Shown: piece after piece, positions 42,951-53,248 of the stretch
Layout of the letters: every line of letters starts with the position of its first letter
Numbering within the stretch: position 1 is the first letter of the stretch
DNA from: Naegleria lovaniensis
Lineage: Eukaryota; Heterolobosea; Eutetramitea; Acrasida; Naegleriidae
DNA length: 64,000 nt
NCBI RefSeq assembly: GCF_003324165.1
Contig: NW_025407839.1
Span: forward strand, 310,001-374,000
Direction: 5' to 3'
Notes under the pieces: model-generated
Told to the model about the DNA's origin: nothing
Seen by the model: the letters and a program-made list of their open reading frames with translations, nothing else
Databases searched by the model: none
Made by a program: the position numbers and the translations under genes

Positions 42951-44645
42951 TTAAGCAATCATATCTTCTGCATCATCAAATTCAGAGACAACCCTCATTC
43001 TCGCCGCACGCTCCTCTCGTTCTTGAAGTTTAATCAACTTGTTAATTCTTCTGAGGTCAAGATATTCATTCCATTTCTCTTGGAACTTTTCATAGACGTG
43101 TACGAAAGGTGACGCAATCTTTGCCTTTAGTTTGTCCAGGAACCACTCATCCAGAATATGTTTACGTTCTTGTCGCTTGCCATGAACCCACCAAAATACC
43201 ATACCAACAAACACGCCTCCTCCAACTGTGTTTCCTAACACAACAGGAAACATGTTGCCAATCAAAAAATCGTACATTGTTATTGGTGAGCCATACATCA
43301 TGGCAAGTGGAATAAAGAATCCATTCGCAATTGAGTGCTCAAATCCAGAAGAGACGAAAGCAAGAATTGGTAAAAACAACCCAATAAGCTTATCCATTAT
43401 TCTACTCGTACCATAGGTGGTATACACTGCCAAACATACAAGCCAATTACAACCAATGGCTAAAACAAAATTTCCCCAAAAGTCACGGAAAGCTTTTTTC
43501 TCTGCAAGATGAATGGCATAATTGACATATCCAGCCTGTGTTTCTTCTTCAATATCATGTTGTGGTGTTGGCAAAAACATTAAGAAATAAGCAACAGCCC
43601 AAGCACCGATCAAGTTAAAAACTAGTGACACAACCCAACTTCTAACAACATCCCATGGATTCACTTTTCCTCTCAATATTGCTGCCATCATGGTCATTGT
43701 ATTACCAGTGAAAAGTTCAGCTCCTGTCAAATGAATAGTTTGTCATGTATGAACAAAAATATTAATATTACATAACCGTTTGATTGTCATTGACCCTACC
43801 TGTAATGATCACCAATGTCAATCCCACTGTAAAAACTCCAGAAAAAATTAACTTGGTCAAACCAGGATTTTCCTTTTCCAAGCCTGGCATATTACCTCCA
43901 GTTTTCAATGCAGCTATTGAACCAAACCCAATGAACACACCTCCAAGTAAAGATAACATAATCAGCTGGTCCAGAGTTTTTGAAGCCTTCTTAACGCCTG
44001 TATGTGTCATAACTTTCTGTCTCAAATGAGGGTTGCATCGGTATTGTCTCTCTTCTTCTTGGTCATGTTTTTGCTCTTCCAAAATTTTCTGCTTCTCCAT
44101 TTCTGCTTTTTGTTTCTTCTCTTGTTTTTTTTGATCGGATGAAGAAAGGATGGCCTCAATAGTATGATCTTCGAGGGATTCCTTTCCCAACAATTCATCT
44201 TCAATTCTTCTCATTCTTGAACCTTTCTTTGAGTTTGACATCAAGGCTAGAATAGCCTTCTCATAGAATTGCAAACGTTGAGTTAGAGCCTCAATATTAG
44301 GTTGTGTATTGGATGCTTGTCCGTTCATTGCTGTCGAGGATGATGGCTCTGCTCAATATCGACGATTGTACTCCCGTCGTTGTTGATCATGGGAGAACCC
44401 TGATGAGTGCTAGAGCTAGGAATGGAGGTTCCTCTTTCTTGTTGGGTGGCAAAAGATGCTGGTTGCTCTAAATAGTCTTCCGAGGGTTGTCTGCTAATAA
44501 GATTTGAGAAGGAATTAACGGATGCCGAGCTAGAAATTGGTGTGGCACTTGAAACGTTGTTGTTAATGTGCGAGTTGGCCATTTCCAATTCCTCAAATTC
44601 ATCCTGTAGTTGGGATTTGTTTTTCTTTTGTGATGAATGGAACAT
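42951..44645 (-). CDS. formate/nitrite transporter family protein with long cytosolic extensions
   Basis: FNT-family channel, about 433 aa from the ATG at 44328, or about 539 aa if an upstream Ser-rich ORF (from 44645) belongs to it after one missing base near 44330. One intron of 76 nt (43724-43799) splits IITG-AELFTGNTMTM. FNT signatures: LLGGVFIGFGSIAAL, GAELFTGNTM, GNFVLAIGCNWLVC, FVSSGFEHSIANGFF and VLGNTVGGGVFVGM; about six transmembrane helices. The central histidine of the pore lies in FEHS. A coiled coil (ALTQRLQFYEKAILAL) and a Lys/Glu-rich region precede the channel, and an 80-residue charged tail follows. It probably carries formate, nitrite or lactate as protonated acids. Confidence 0.85.
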
Positions 44646-44818
44646 GTTGCGAATCTATGCTGACGTCAATCGACGAATGATGATGCAGAGAATTGGCGAA
44701 GTGTAATCTCGCGTTCGTTCACAACTTTCAATGAATCTGAGCCAGTTTCTTTTTCGAAATTAAAAAAACAAATTTTTAGCGAAAGCGGTCATGAATACAA
44801 ATTTGTCAGGGTAGACAA

Positions 44819-44998
44819 ATGTATCGTCTGTACTGTAATCTTCGTTCTGCTAAACTCTTTCAATTATTACAACCAGACCAGCTTCGAATTGCAACAACTT
44901 ACCGTTTCGAATCGTCATTGGCACAAGGACTACTAGGTTTATTCCAAGATACACAACAATACTCGTTTGAGGGTGTCATTTCCGAATTTAATCCTTGA
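44819..44998 (+). CDS. possible 59-aa mitochondrial protein
   Basis: A short ORF whose product starts MYRLYCNLRSAKLFQLLQPD, basic and amphipathic like a mitochondrial presequence, and ends SFEGVISEFNP. Two AATAAA-type signals follow at about 45020 and 45058. The composition looks protein-like and it sits in an otherwise empty stretch. No family recognised, and chance ORFs of this size are not rare. Confidence 0.3.
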   Translation: MYRLYCNLRSAKLFQLLQPDQLRIATTYRFESSLAQGLLGLFQDTQQYSFEGVISEFNP

Positions 44999-45576
44999 GT
45001 TACAAGATTTTTATTGCTCAATAAAGACAACAGAAAAAAAGTAGCAATCTTCTCAACTCAATAAAAATTGAAGATATTAAGAAAATCCCTCAAACACCAA
45101 ACATAGGAAGATTGTGCTTGAAAGCGAAATTTGCGATCTTGCCTAAAACTGAAAAGAAAAAATCACTTTAAAACGTTTGTGTGTAAGATTGCACTGGCCC
45201 CAAAATTGAGCTCAAAATTACAATAAAAAATAATTGGGCGATAGGAAGATCATCAACGTCATTTTCATCAGCAATAATTTTTGCTGATCAACAGAACAAG
45301 ACCATTGTGGACATTATTCATCATTTCAATAACTTGCTCCTGATCAGCTCTCACTGGTTGATCGGATTCGTTCTTGACGACAAAATAACATTTGCATCAA
45401 TTATTACTGGAATTATCGGAATCGAGCACCTTCATTGCACCACCAAATTATTGTTAGCTCCATACATCCATCAATCATTTACGACAAAACATTGTAAAAT
45501 TATTTTCATCATTATTTCTCATACGATTCATACATTCCGATTGTATTGAAAAGCAACAAAAAGAATTTTTGGTATC
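44999..45576. other. intergenic region before the phosphatase gene
   Basis: AT-rich, no supported gene. An 80-codon plus-strand ORF (45307-45549) is hydrophobic and shows no conserved pattern. Confidence 0.4.
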
Positions 45577-46325
45577 ATGAGAAAAACGCTTGTGCTTGAT
45601 TTGGACAATACTTTAGTGGCTTCTTTTTCAACATCCAAACAACAGCTTCTGGAAGTGTGTGATTTAGTAGTAACTGTAGCAAGAGAGAAGTTCCATGACA
45701 CACTTAAAATTGCTGTTTTCAAACGACCCTACCTTGACGAATTTCTAGAGGTGGCATGTAGTTTATTTGATGTATGGATCTTCACTGCCTCCGATAAGTC
45801 CTATGCTCAACCAGTTTGTGAACAACTTTTGAATAGCAAATCAAGATTTAAAGGATGCCTCTTCAGAGAATCACTTTCGAAAGGCGTAAAAGATCTGTCG
45901 ATATTTAATGTGAGCATGGATCAGATTATGATTATTGATGACGATGAATATAATTATCAATTACAACCAACTAGTAAGTAACGCTTCACTCACATTGATT
46001 AAGGCTGGAACTCATGTGATTCAAAATAGACGGTGTGGCTATAAGCTCCTTTGGTTTCGATACCATGTCAATTGCTAGAGAGCAAAAACTTGATTGTGAA
46101 TTGAAAAATTTGATCGATCTATTGAAAGCTGTTGCTCAATCAGAAACTGTATATGGACCTATTAGCAGATACAAGCAACTACACACAAGTAGTTATTTGA
46201 ATTGTGATCTTTCTCCAATCACAACAGTGGGAACACCTGCAATCAAATCATTCTCCCCCTTTGACGGAATTGATGAAAGTTCTCCTCCTTCGTCCTCATC
46301 CTCTGCCTCAAGTGTTCTCATATAA
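45577..46325 (+). CDS. FCP1/SCP-type (HAD) phosphatase
   Basis: About 230 aa from exons 45577-45973 and 46030-46325 (56-nt intron, GTAAGT to AATAG). The catalytic DxDxT is at the N-terminus (TLVLDLDNTLVAS). FKRPYLDEFLE, WIFTASDKSYAQPV and IIDDDEYNYQL give the other HAD motifs, and splicing adds NGVAISSFGFDT. This is the Dullard/SCP/FCP1 NIF domain. Substrates may be the RNA polymerase II tail, lipin or other phosphoproteins. The C-terminus is a Pro/Ser-rich tail without BRCT domain, so it is closer to small CTD phosphatases than to FCP1. Confidence 0.82.
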
Positions 46326-46414
46326 CTTGTCCTCAATACAAATTCTTGAATATAGTTGTACATTATTATTCAATAAGCTGTGTTGTTATTTCAAGAGAAG
46401 CAAACATCAAAAAA

Positions 46415-46771
46415 ATGTTCGGCAAGACCAGCCAATCTATCTTTTACAATCTCATTTGGAAGAGAACATCAACCACTGCTTTGTTTGTCGGTTTGGGAGC
46501 GCTCGCCTTTGAACGAATTGTTGATAGAGGCGTTGATACCTTCTGGGATAATTATAACAAGGGTGTAAGTTTTGTCGATTAAATTTCATTTTGTGATGAT
46601 GATAGAATTATTTTGCTTTCGCCTCGTACATTTTCATTTATTTCAATTTATATTCCTTTATCAACAACATAACATTGGTATCATCATTAATGATTACTCT
46701 AGAGACAATTCAAGGATATTGAACCAATCTACAGAGAAAATGGATGGTTGAAGGAACAAGAAGAAGAATAA
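46415..46771 (+). CDS. QCR9: cytochrome bc1 complex subunit 9 (QCR9/UQCR10)
   Basis: A 72-aa protein from exons 46415-46564 and 46703-46771, with a 138-nt GTAAGT...CTCTAG intron in phase 0. It starts after A7. The product has the QCR9 pattern: a YNLIWKRTSTTALFVGLGAL membrane helix, FERIVDRGVDTFWDNYNKG, then RQFKDIEPIYRENGW. QCR9 is a single-pass inner-membrane subunit of respiratory complex III. It is too short and too split to show up as a convincing single ORF, but length and motifs agree. Confidence 0.82.
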
Positions 46772-47231
46772 CTCCTCTCAGCAACATGAACAAAACTACA
46801 ATCTAATATCATCACATTACTTTCTTCCGTAAATTGCAGATCCGAGGGAAATGAAAGAGAACCATTTTGCTAGTCAATAAATTTCAAACAAAACTTTAAT
46901 TATTAAAAGAATAATTGCTCTTGCCGAGGATTGGGCCACACAAAAAGAACAAAAAAAGTACAGCTACATTTTTGAGATTGTCACTTCATAAAACACGAAG
47001 AGGCTGCATTAATGATTCTTCAATCCCAACAAGAACCTTGGCACGTGTCTTTCACATTCTTCAGACGCAGATGGCATGATAAGGGACGAGAGATAAATGC
47101 CAATAACTAAACTTCGTTTCTCCTTCATGAAAGTGCTCACTCAATCATCGTCTCTAATTGGCCTCTCATGCACACGTGTACACAAATTGAAATTACAAAA
47201 CCTTTAAGCCAGCATCAACCGATACAAAAAA
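46772..47231. promoter_or_regulatory. PDI upstream region with ACGTG motifs
   Basis: A 460-bp region between QCR9 and PDI without a supported gene. It holds two ACGTG cores: GGCACGTGTC near 47041 and CACACGTGTAC near 47172. These resemble E-box or unfolded-protein-response elements. Since PDI is a typical ER-stress gene elsewhere, a regulatory role is possible but unproven. Confidence 0.3.
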
Positions 47232-48662
47232 ATGAAACCAATCCTTCTATTCACGCTCCTAGCTATTCTCTTCGTTGCTTCTTCCGTATTGGCACAAGAT
47301 GATCTCACATCAAAGAACTTTGACGAAAAAGTGGCCTCGAAAGAATTTGCCTTGATTGAATTCTTTGCTCCATGGTGTGGCCATTGCAAGAAATTAGCTC
47401 CTGAATATGCTACTTTGGCAGAAAAGTTTGCCAACAACGAAAAAGTCTCGATCTTCAAAGTTAATGGTGATGATGAATCTGATTTAATGACTAAATATCA
47501 AATTCAAGGATTCCCAACACTCAAGCTTTTCAAGAATGGTAAATTCTTCAGAGATTATGATGGTGATCGTACTGCTGAAGCCATCGCTCAATGGTTGAAC
47601 AAGAAGACTGGTCCAGTTGCTGTTCCAATCGATAGTGAATCTGCCTTGCAAGAATTGAAGTCATCTTCAAAGGTTCTTGTTGTTGGTTTTGTTTCATCAA
47701 AAGACTCTGACAATTACAAGAATCTCCTCGAGGCTGCTGATAACAGTGATTTGGAAGACTTTATTGTTGCTGTTGTTGTTGGTAATGCTGATTTGAACGC
47801 CAAGAACCAAATCACCCAAGACTCTGTTGTCGTGTTCAGAGATTTTGACTCAACACCAGCTGTCTCCGCTAACTTTGATGTTCAAGCTATTGTTGACTTT
47901 GTCAAGGAAAATGGTTATCCATTGGTTGATGAAGTTTCTGGTGCCACATTCCAAAGACTTGTTGAAAAGGAATTGCCAATTGGTGTTCTCTTTATTGATT
48001 TTGCTGACGAGAGTGCCAAGAAGAAGTACATTGAAGAGTTGACTGAAATTGCTCAACAATTCAAGGGTAAAGTCGTCTTGGGTTATTCCGATGCTTCAAT
48101 CTATGGTGAACAATTGTCAATTATGGGTGGTAACAAGAATATTATTCCAGGTTTTGCCATTATGGATGTTGTTAACAGAGCTAACTATCCACTCAAGGCC
48201 GAATCCATCACAAAGGAGGATATTGCTAACTTTGTTGGTGAAGTTTTGGCTGGAAAGGTACCAAAGTTTGTCAGATCTCAAGAAATTCCAGCTGAAAACA
48301 ATGAACCAGTCAAGATTGTGGTCGGAAAGTCGTTTGATGACATTGTTATTAACAATGACAATGATGTCTTGTTGGAATTCTATGCTCCATGGTGTGGTCA
48401 CTGTAAATCATTGGAACCAGTGTACAACCAATTGGCTGAAGAATTGAAGGATGTTAAAGGATTGACCATTGCCAAGATTGATGCCACTGAAAATGACACA
48501 CCAATTAACATTGAAGGTTTCCCAACTATTTATTTCTTCCCTAAGGGTGGTAAGCAATCTCCAGTTCCATATGAAGGAGATAGAACTAAGGACGATTTGA
48601 AGAACTTCTTAAAGACAAACGCTGTTGGTGCTGTTTTCTCTGAGAAGAAAGACGAATTGTAA
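47232..48662 (+). CDS. PDI: protein disulfide isomerase, ER-retained
   Basis: A 476-aa PDI with a cleavable signal peptide (MKPILLFTLLAILFVASSVL), two catalytic thioredoxin domains each with APWCGHCK (near residues 50 and 390), two non-catalytic b domains between them, and the ER-retention tail KDEL. It oxidises and isomerises disulfides of secretory proteins. No intron. Codon use is strongly biased (GAA, AAG, GCT, CCA), as in highly expressed genes, and differs from neighbouring genes. The start follows an A7 run. Confidence 0.95.
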   Translation: MKPILLFTLLAILFVASSVLAQDDLTSKNFDEKVASKEFALIEFFAPWCGHCKKLAPEYATLAEKFANNEKVSIFKVNGDDESDLMTKYQIQGFPTLKLFKNGKFFRDYDGDRTAEAIAQWLNKKTGPVAVPIDSESALQELKSSSKVLVVGFVSSKDSDNYKNLLEAADNSDLEDFIVAVVVGNADLNAKNQITQDSVVVFRDFDSTPAVSANFDVQAIVDFVKENGYPLVDEVSGATFQRLVEKELPIGVLFIDFADESAKKKYIEELTEIAQQFKGKVVLGYSDASIYGEQLSIMGGNKNIIPGFAIMDVVNRANYPLKAESITKEDIANFVGEVLAGKVPKFVRSQEIPAENNEPVKIVVGKSFDDIVINNDNDVLLEFYAPWCGHCKSLEPVYNQLAEELKDVKGLTIAKIDATENDTPINIEGFPTIYFFPKGGKQSPVPYEGDRTKDDLKNFLKTNAVGAVFSEKKDEL

Positions 48663-49055
48663 TTTATTTACTCTCCCTGTTGGTTTTGGTTTAATAAACC
48701 ACATATTCTTCTAGAATTTGTTTCACCTTCCTTGCATCGTCTTTGGCGTCATGGTGAATTAGATCAAATCAAACAGGGATGGCCAAGATACTTGGCACCC
48801 AGTGCCACGTCATTTTATAGTATCATCCATCTCTTTTTTTGATCAACAAGGAGACAATCCAGGTGCTCTGAATTCACTAATTAATTCAATGGAATGCTTG
48901 AAGCAAACAATCCATTGTTCAAAAAAGAGAGGAAAACAAAAATGTTCATTGTAATAAGAGTTGACCAAGTTTCCCAAAAAATTTGTTAAAAAAAATCGAG
49001 ATACTTCATTTGCGCCCGCTCGCTGAAGAAATCATCTCTCCAAATCATCATCATC
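48663..49055. other. intergenic region between PDI and SERBP1-like genes
   Basis: A TTTAATAAACC polyadenylation-type signal follows PDI near 48690. The rest would be the promoter of the next gene. I see no further feature. Confidence 0.4.
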
Positions 49056-49994
49056 ATGTCGAATAGTTTTGCTCTTTTAGAGGCTGCTTCCAACAGCGAC
49101 CCACAAGAAATCGCTGCCAAGACAAAGGAAGTCAAACAAGATAAGCCAAAATTTGTTGAGGAAAAGAAACCAACCCAACAAAGAAAGCCAAAGCCAACCA
49201 CTGCTCCATCCGAGCAAGTTGCTTCAACTGAAGAAGGATTCCAAGGTACCCGTGCAAAGGGACGTGGAGGCAGACCACAACATCATCAAGCTCCAAAGAA
49301 AGGTAGAGCTTTTGATCGTCATGTCTCTGGTACTGGAGTAAAGAAGGGTGAAGTCAAGAAGGGTGGCGGTGGAAAGGCCAACTGGGGAAAGCCAACTGAT
49401 GAAAAGGCCGAGGAAAAGACTGTTGAAGTTGCTTCTGAATCTGCAGGTGAACAACAACCAACTGAAGAAAAGAAGGAAGAAACGACACAAGCCGAAACTG
49501 AAGCACCACAACCAGTCGACACCAGTTTGACTTTGGAAGAATACCTCAACCAAAAGAAGACTGCTAAAGTTACATTGAAGAAGGAAGCAGGTGAACAACT
49601 TGTTACTGGTAAGAATGTTAAACTCACTGGAGAGGAATTCGCTAGATCATCCGAAGGAGTCTTCCAAAAGGAAAAGAAGAAGGTAGAAAAGGAAGAAAAG
49701 GCCGAAAAGAAGGCTGAAAAGAAGCCAAAGGCAATTGATGTCTCCGAATTCTTGGACTCTGCCTCACTTGAAAAGATCAAGGAAAGAAGAGATAAGGAAT
49801 TGTTGGAAGGACCAAAGCAACAAAGACCTCGCACACAAGGATCTAGACCAACTGGTGGTAGACCTGGAAACAATAACAACAAGAAGGGACCAAAGCAAGG
49901 AGGAAACAAGGATAAGAGTGCAACAGGACCAAAGAAGCCTCGTCCAGTCATCAACAAGGATAAGGACTTCCCAGCTTTGAGCCCACAAAACTAA
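49056..49994 (+). CDS. SERBP1/HABP4/Stm1-like ribosome-associated RNA-binding protein
   Basis: A 312-aa, highly charged single-exon protein. Family signatures are the RG-rich patch (TRAKGRGGRPQHH), FDRHVSGTG, GKANWG and SLTLEEYLNQKK. Basic, Gly/Asn-rich C-terminus ending KDFPALSPQN. Stm1 and SERBP1 bind idle 80S ribosomes and occlude the mRNA channel. Codon use is as biased as in PDI, indicating high expression. The long antisense ORFs over this gene are products of that biased composition. Confidence 0.85.
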   Translation: MSNSFALLEAASNSDPQEIAAKTKEVKQDKPKFVEEKKPTQQRKPKPTTAPSEQVASTEEGFQGTRAKGRGGRPQHHQAPKKGRAFDRHVSGTGVKKGEVKKGGGGKANWGKPTDEKAEEKTVEVASESAGEQQPTEEKKEETTQAETEAPQPVDTSLTLEEYLNQKKTAKVTLKKEAGEQLVTGKNVKLTGEEFARSSEGVFQKEKKKVEKEEKAEKKAEKKPKAIDVSEFLDSASLEKIKERRDKELLEGPKQQRPRTQGSRPTGGRPGNNNNKKGPKQGGNKDKSATGPKKPRPVINKDKDFPALSPQN

Positions 49995-50069
49995 ATTAGT
50001 TTTTAACTCTTTTTCAAAAATATACATAAAATTAATTTAAAATATTTCAAAATTTCATTGAAGTCATGT

Positions 50070-50926
50070 TCATTTATTGAGCTTGGCCTGCTTCCAAGTT
50101 TTCCCCCAATTTTCATCGGTTTGGATGTGCCCTTTTCTTACGTACTTGGCAATATTTCTTTCAAAGTCCTTAGTGGAAAAGGATTGAGTAGTTTTAAGGA
50201 CAAATCCTTCTAATCCTTCTCGTCCACCAGCTTGGCTGCTTGACTTGTTTTTAATTTGCTCATCCATCCATTGCTTGATTTCTGATAAGGAATTAAATGT
50301 ACCTAAAGATTGTTCAAATCCAATATTATTAATATCTCTTGTGAATGCTAGTGTACAAGACATACCTCTGAAAAGAACAGGTACTATTTGAATATAATTC
50401 ATCAGATCATTTTCGTGTACAAAATTTACCATTTCATCCCTGTTGTTGCAATGCAATTTAAAGTTGAAAAAGTTCGAAGATGAAAATATTTCAAATAAAA
50501 ACACTAGTGCCGTCAGAGCACGCTCTCAACCTACCATCCATACCATCGATTCTCATTCAAATCTAAAATTGCAAATAAATAAAAGAAACTCTTCAAATTA
50601 GTATACTCAATGGAATGTACTCCATATAAATTCTCTCCAAATAAGATCAAATGATCTGGTATCAAATACTTAAATTGAGAATATAATTGCTTGATAGGAC
50701 CAAAGCTTGCATGAGAGGCTTCTTTTGATGTCGTTCTAGCATAAATCTTTCCTTGAAATAATTGACAATTTCCTCCATCCATCTTTTCAGTGATAATGAC
50801 TTCGGTAGGTGCAATGAATTGTGTGCAATGTTTTTCCGACAAAATGACATCGTCATCGGAATGTTCAGGACTGAATGGAAGATGAGGAGTTCTTGGATAC
50901 TTTTGTGGTTGAAGATGAGAGGACAT
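50070..50926 (-). CDS. RNA ligase (adenylyl-transferase family)
   Basis: A 232-aa protein from exons 50535-50926, 50366-50439 and 50070-50302; introns 95 nt and 63 nt (the latter stop-free and in frame). Nucleotidyltransferase motif I is ITEKMDGGNC, with K as the AMP-accepting lysine. Motif III is LILFGENLYG, motif IV is LEGFVLK and motif V contains KYVRKGH. The N-terminal YPRTPHLPFSP and VPVLFRG blocks are typical of a bacterial-type RNA ligase group. It seals 5'-phosphate and 3'-OH RNA ends. There is no OB or kinase domain. Its start is the first ATG in frame (MSSHLQPQKYP). Repair or editing of RNA is the likely role. Confidence 0.8.
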
Positions 50927-51261
50927 GATGATTTCAATAATTGAGCGACGATCACTATGACGTTGTAGTTTGTTGTTCAATTAATTTTTTTCGAGGTTTG
51001 TGAAATGACAAAGTTTTGAAAATGAACTTGTTCAATTTCATTTTCAAGACTGAAATTGAAAGTACGAACTTGGCTATTTTTAAGAAACTTAAAAATATTG
51101 AAATAATTTATTAATTCATTTCTCCAAATCTCATCCTTAGTGTTATTACATGTACTTTTAGGTGGTTTACATGTTTTCATTCGATGAACAATCAAGTCAC
51201 TTGTCTCATTTCATCACCCATGTATCTTGAAAAACTTATTTCCAATTCATCCAAATGCATT
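50927..51261. other. intergenic region
   Basis: Contains the RNA ligase promoter and the 3' end of the GT61 gene. A 72-codon minus-strand ORF shows no protein-like pattern. Confidence 0.35.
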
Positions 51262-52954
51262 TTACAACTCTTCCATATCCGTTAAAATTGTTTTCACAGC
51301 ATTAATGACGTCATTCTCTGGAATGATTAAATCAGAATCGTGATGTCCTTCACCACAAATAAGTGTGTATTTGAGTTTCATATTTCTTGAAAAGCACATG
51401 TAATCTTGAGGAAGTTTGCCCCATCTTGTGATTTATAATAAATATTCAAATAATCATCCGTGGTGAAGATTAATGTTTTAAAGATGAAATTCAATAATAT
51501 AATAAATATTCAAATAATCATTCGTGATCAACACTTACCCCAATTCAATAATTCCTGTACCAGGTCTCGAAAATAATATATTCGATAAGGATGCACCATG
51601 AGGAGAAATGAGTATATCACTTTCATAAAAGACTCGTGCCACTTGTTGAATGTAATGAGAAGGTTCTAGTTTTTGAATGATATAATCTCGTACATGATGT
51701 TGAGGAAAGGTCTTTTTCAGTAATTGTAAAATCGAGTTGTGATTTTTCACATTTCTCACATACGCATTTCGATCAATGAGTGTAATGATTTTGGATGTTT
51801 TCTTTTTCGATTCGAGAATCATTCTTGGAAATTTTCTTGCCATTCCTTCCATGATTTTCCTATTTAAATTTAGATATTCCAAAATATTCATGTGTGGAAA
51901 ATTATCGTCATCGGCATGATAGAGATAGAGTTTGTTCGCTCTCATGACTGTATTGCGTTCAGTAGTTACCAATGTTCTATTTCCACTGATTACACCTAAT
52001 TCTTTCATGATGAGATAATAATTCAAAGAAACTGGATTATTCGGCCATATTAAGGGAATATCATTTGGTAATTCAGTGTACATTCGAACAAGTCTTGGAA
52101 GAATTTCAACAGGCATGTGACCATTGGCGTACGGTAACACACTATAACCAGGACTTGCGAGTTGATGGAAATGTCGAACTCGGAATGATTTTTTAATGGT
52201 TGGTTTCCAACCATATCCGAGTTGAGATTGAATAAGTATTCCTTCATCGTTAAAGGTAGCCCATGAAACATCTGAATGAAAACTCGATTCGTCGACCCAT
52301 GCACATCCAATTCTAAAATCCATGCTTTTTGATCCGCTAATTTCAATGTAACAACAAGAAATTGATGAAATTGTAAAACGTAACAACAAGAAATTGATGA
52401 AATGGTAAAACGTTTCAATGTGTGTTTTCCATACCTGATGCACAAAATGTTCCTGTTCGAAATCTTCTTCGATCTGACTCTCGACATTTGTCAGTCATGT
52501 CACGTAAATATTCAAACCTTAATTCATCCACACTATTTTGAGGCAATTTACAAATTTCTTCTTCAGATTTTTGTGACAATTTGTAAGGAATCAATTGGTT
52601 ATAATATTCTTGATCATTTTCACTCAACTGTAATTCTTTCAAAATTTTAATATATTTCGGAGAAACTGTGGAAAAGACTTTTTTACCTCTTCCATCGTAT
52701 TGACTGGCAGGAAGTGACCAAAATTTTGAAAAGAATTCTTCTGGAAATGTGTTGCTGTCGAGAGGACAATATGAATTTTCAAGAGATGATGTTTTTGGTG
52801 CATCAATGATGAATATTTTCGAAAGAGCCTCCAAATTCATTGTGTGGTTGGATGTTGTTCGCCTAATTCGGGAGAAGAAAATCACGCTCGATAACGTGAT
52901 GGCAAACAGCAAACCAAGGATGACGAAAGGAATGACTTTTGGCAGGCGACGCAT
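51262..52954 (-). CDS. GT61-family glycosyltransferase, type II membrane protein
   Basis: About 493 aa in exons 52435-52954, 51539-52336 and 51262-51424 (introns 98 and 114 nt). A single N-terminal anchor (VIPFVILGLLFAITLSSVIF) after MRRLPK indicates a Golgi type II protein. The catalytic region has YANGHMPVEILPRL, NKLYLYHADDDNFPH, SKIITLIDRNAYVRNVKN and SPHGASLSNILFSRPGTGII, as in EOGT/xylosyltransferase relatives. The first junction needs one more base than is present, so a missing base near 52336 or 52435 is likely. The last exon gives WGKLPQDYMCFSRNMKLKYT. Both introns contain internal direct repeats. Sugar and acceptor are not predictable. Confidence 0.75.
51434..51526. repeat. 29-bp direct repeat pair in GT61 intron 2
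   Basis: Units at 51434-51462 and 51498-51526 (TATAATAAATATTCAAATAA onwards) differ at one position and are separated by 35 bp. Both lie inside the second intron. Confidence 0.8.
52348..52411. repeat. 32-bp tandem duplication in GT61 intron 1
   Basis: Two adjacent 32-bp units (GTAACAACAAGAAATTGATG onwards), 52348-52379 and 52380-52411, differing at one base. The duplication fills most of the first intron. Confidence 0.9.
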
Positions 52955-53008
52955 TTTTTTGAAGCAACAAGATCGTCATTTATTTTCATGAATGGAATTA
53001 CAAACTCA

Positions 53009-53248
53009 TCACGAAGCTACTCCTATTCCATTCGATTGTCTTTTAGATTTTGTGATTCTTCGATTCGAATGTCTTTTGAGTGTACAAATGAACGCACTTT
53101 TACAACTTTCCATCTGCTCCTCTGAGTTGAACACTGTAGTCTCTTCCCATCCACAGTAGTGGCACGCATTCATCTCAAGTCTACTTTGCACAATCATTTC
53201 TAAACACGGTACACACTTGGAGTTTACTGATAAATTTTCCTTTAACAT
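53009..53248 (-). CDS. small zinc-ribbon-like protein
   Basis: A 79-aa ORF starting at ATG 53246-53248 (GAAAATG context). It carries KCVPCLE and, 17 residues on, ACHYCGWEE, a CxxC ... CxxC arrangement suitable for one zinc ion. A basic Ser/Arg/Lys tail follows (KRHSNRRITKSKRQS). An in-frame extension upstream to 53314 is possible. No family recognised. Confidence 0.5.
   Translation of the reverse strand: MLKENLSVNSKCVPCLEMIVQSRLEMNACHYCGWEETTVFNSEEQMESCKSAFICTLKRHSNRRITKSKRQSNGIGVAS

Noticed and set aside
49319-49957. 212-aa minus-strand ORF over the SERBP1-like gene
   Set aside because: It is the antisense of a strongly codon-biased gene (AAG/GAA runs giving Phe/Ser-rich translation) and shows no family pattern.
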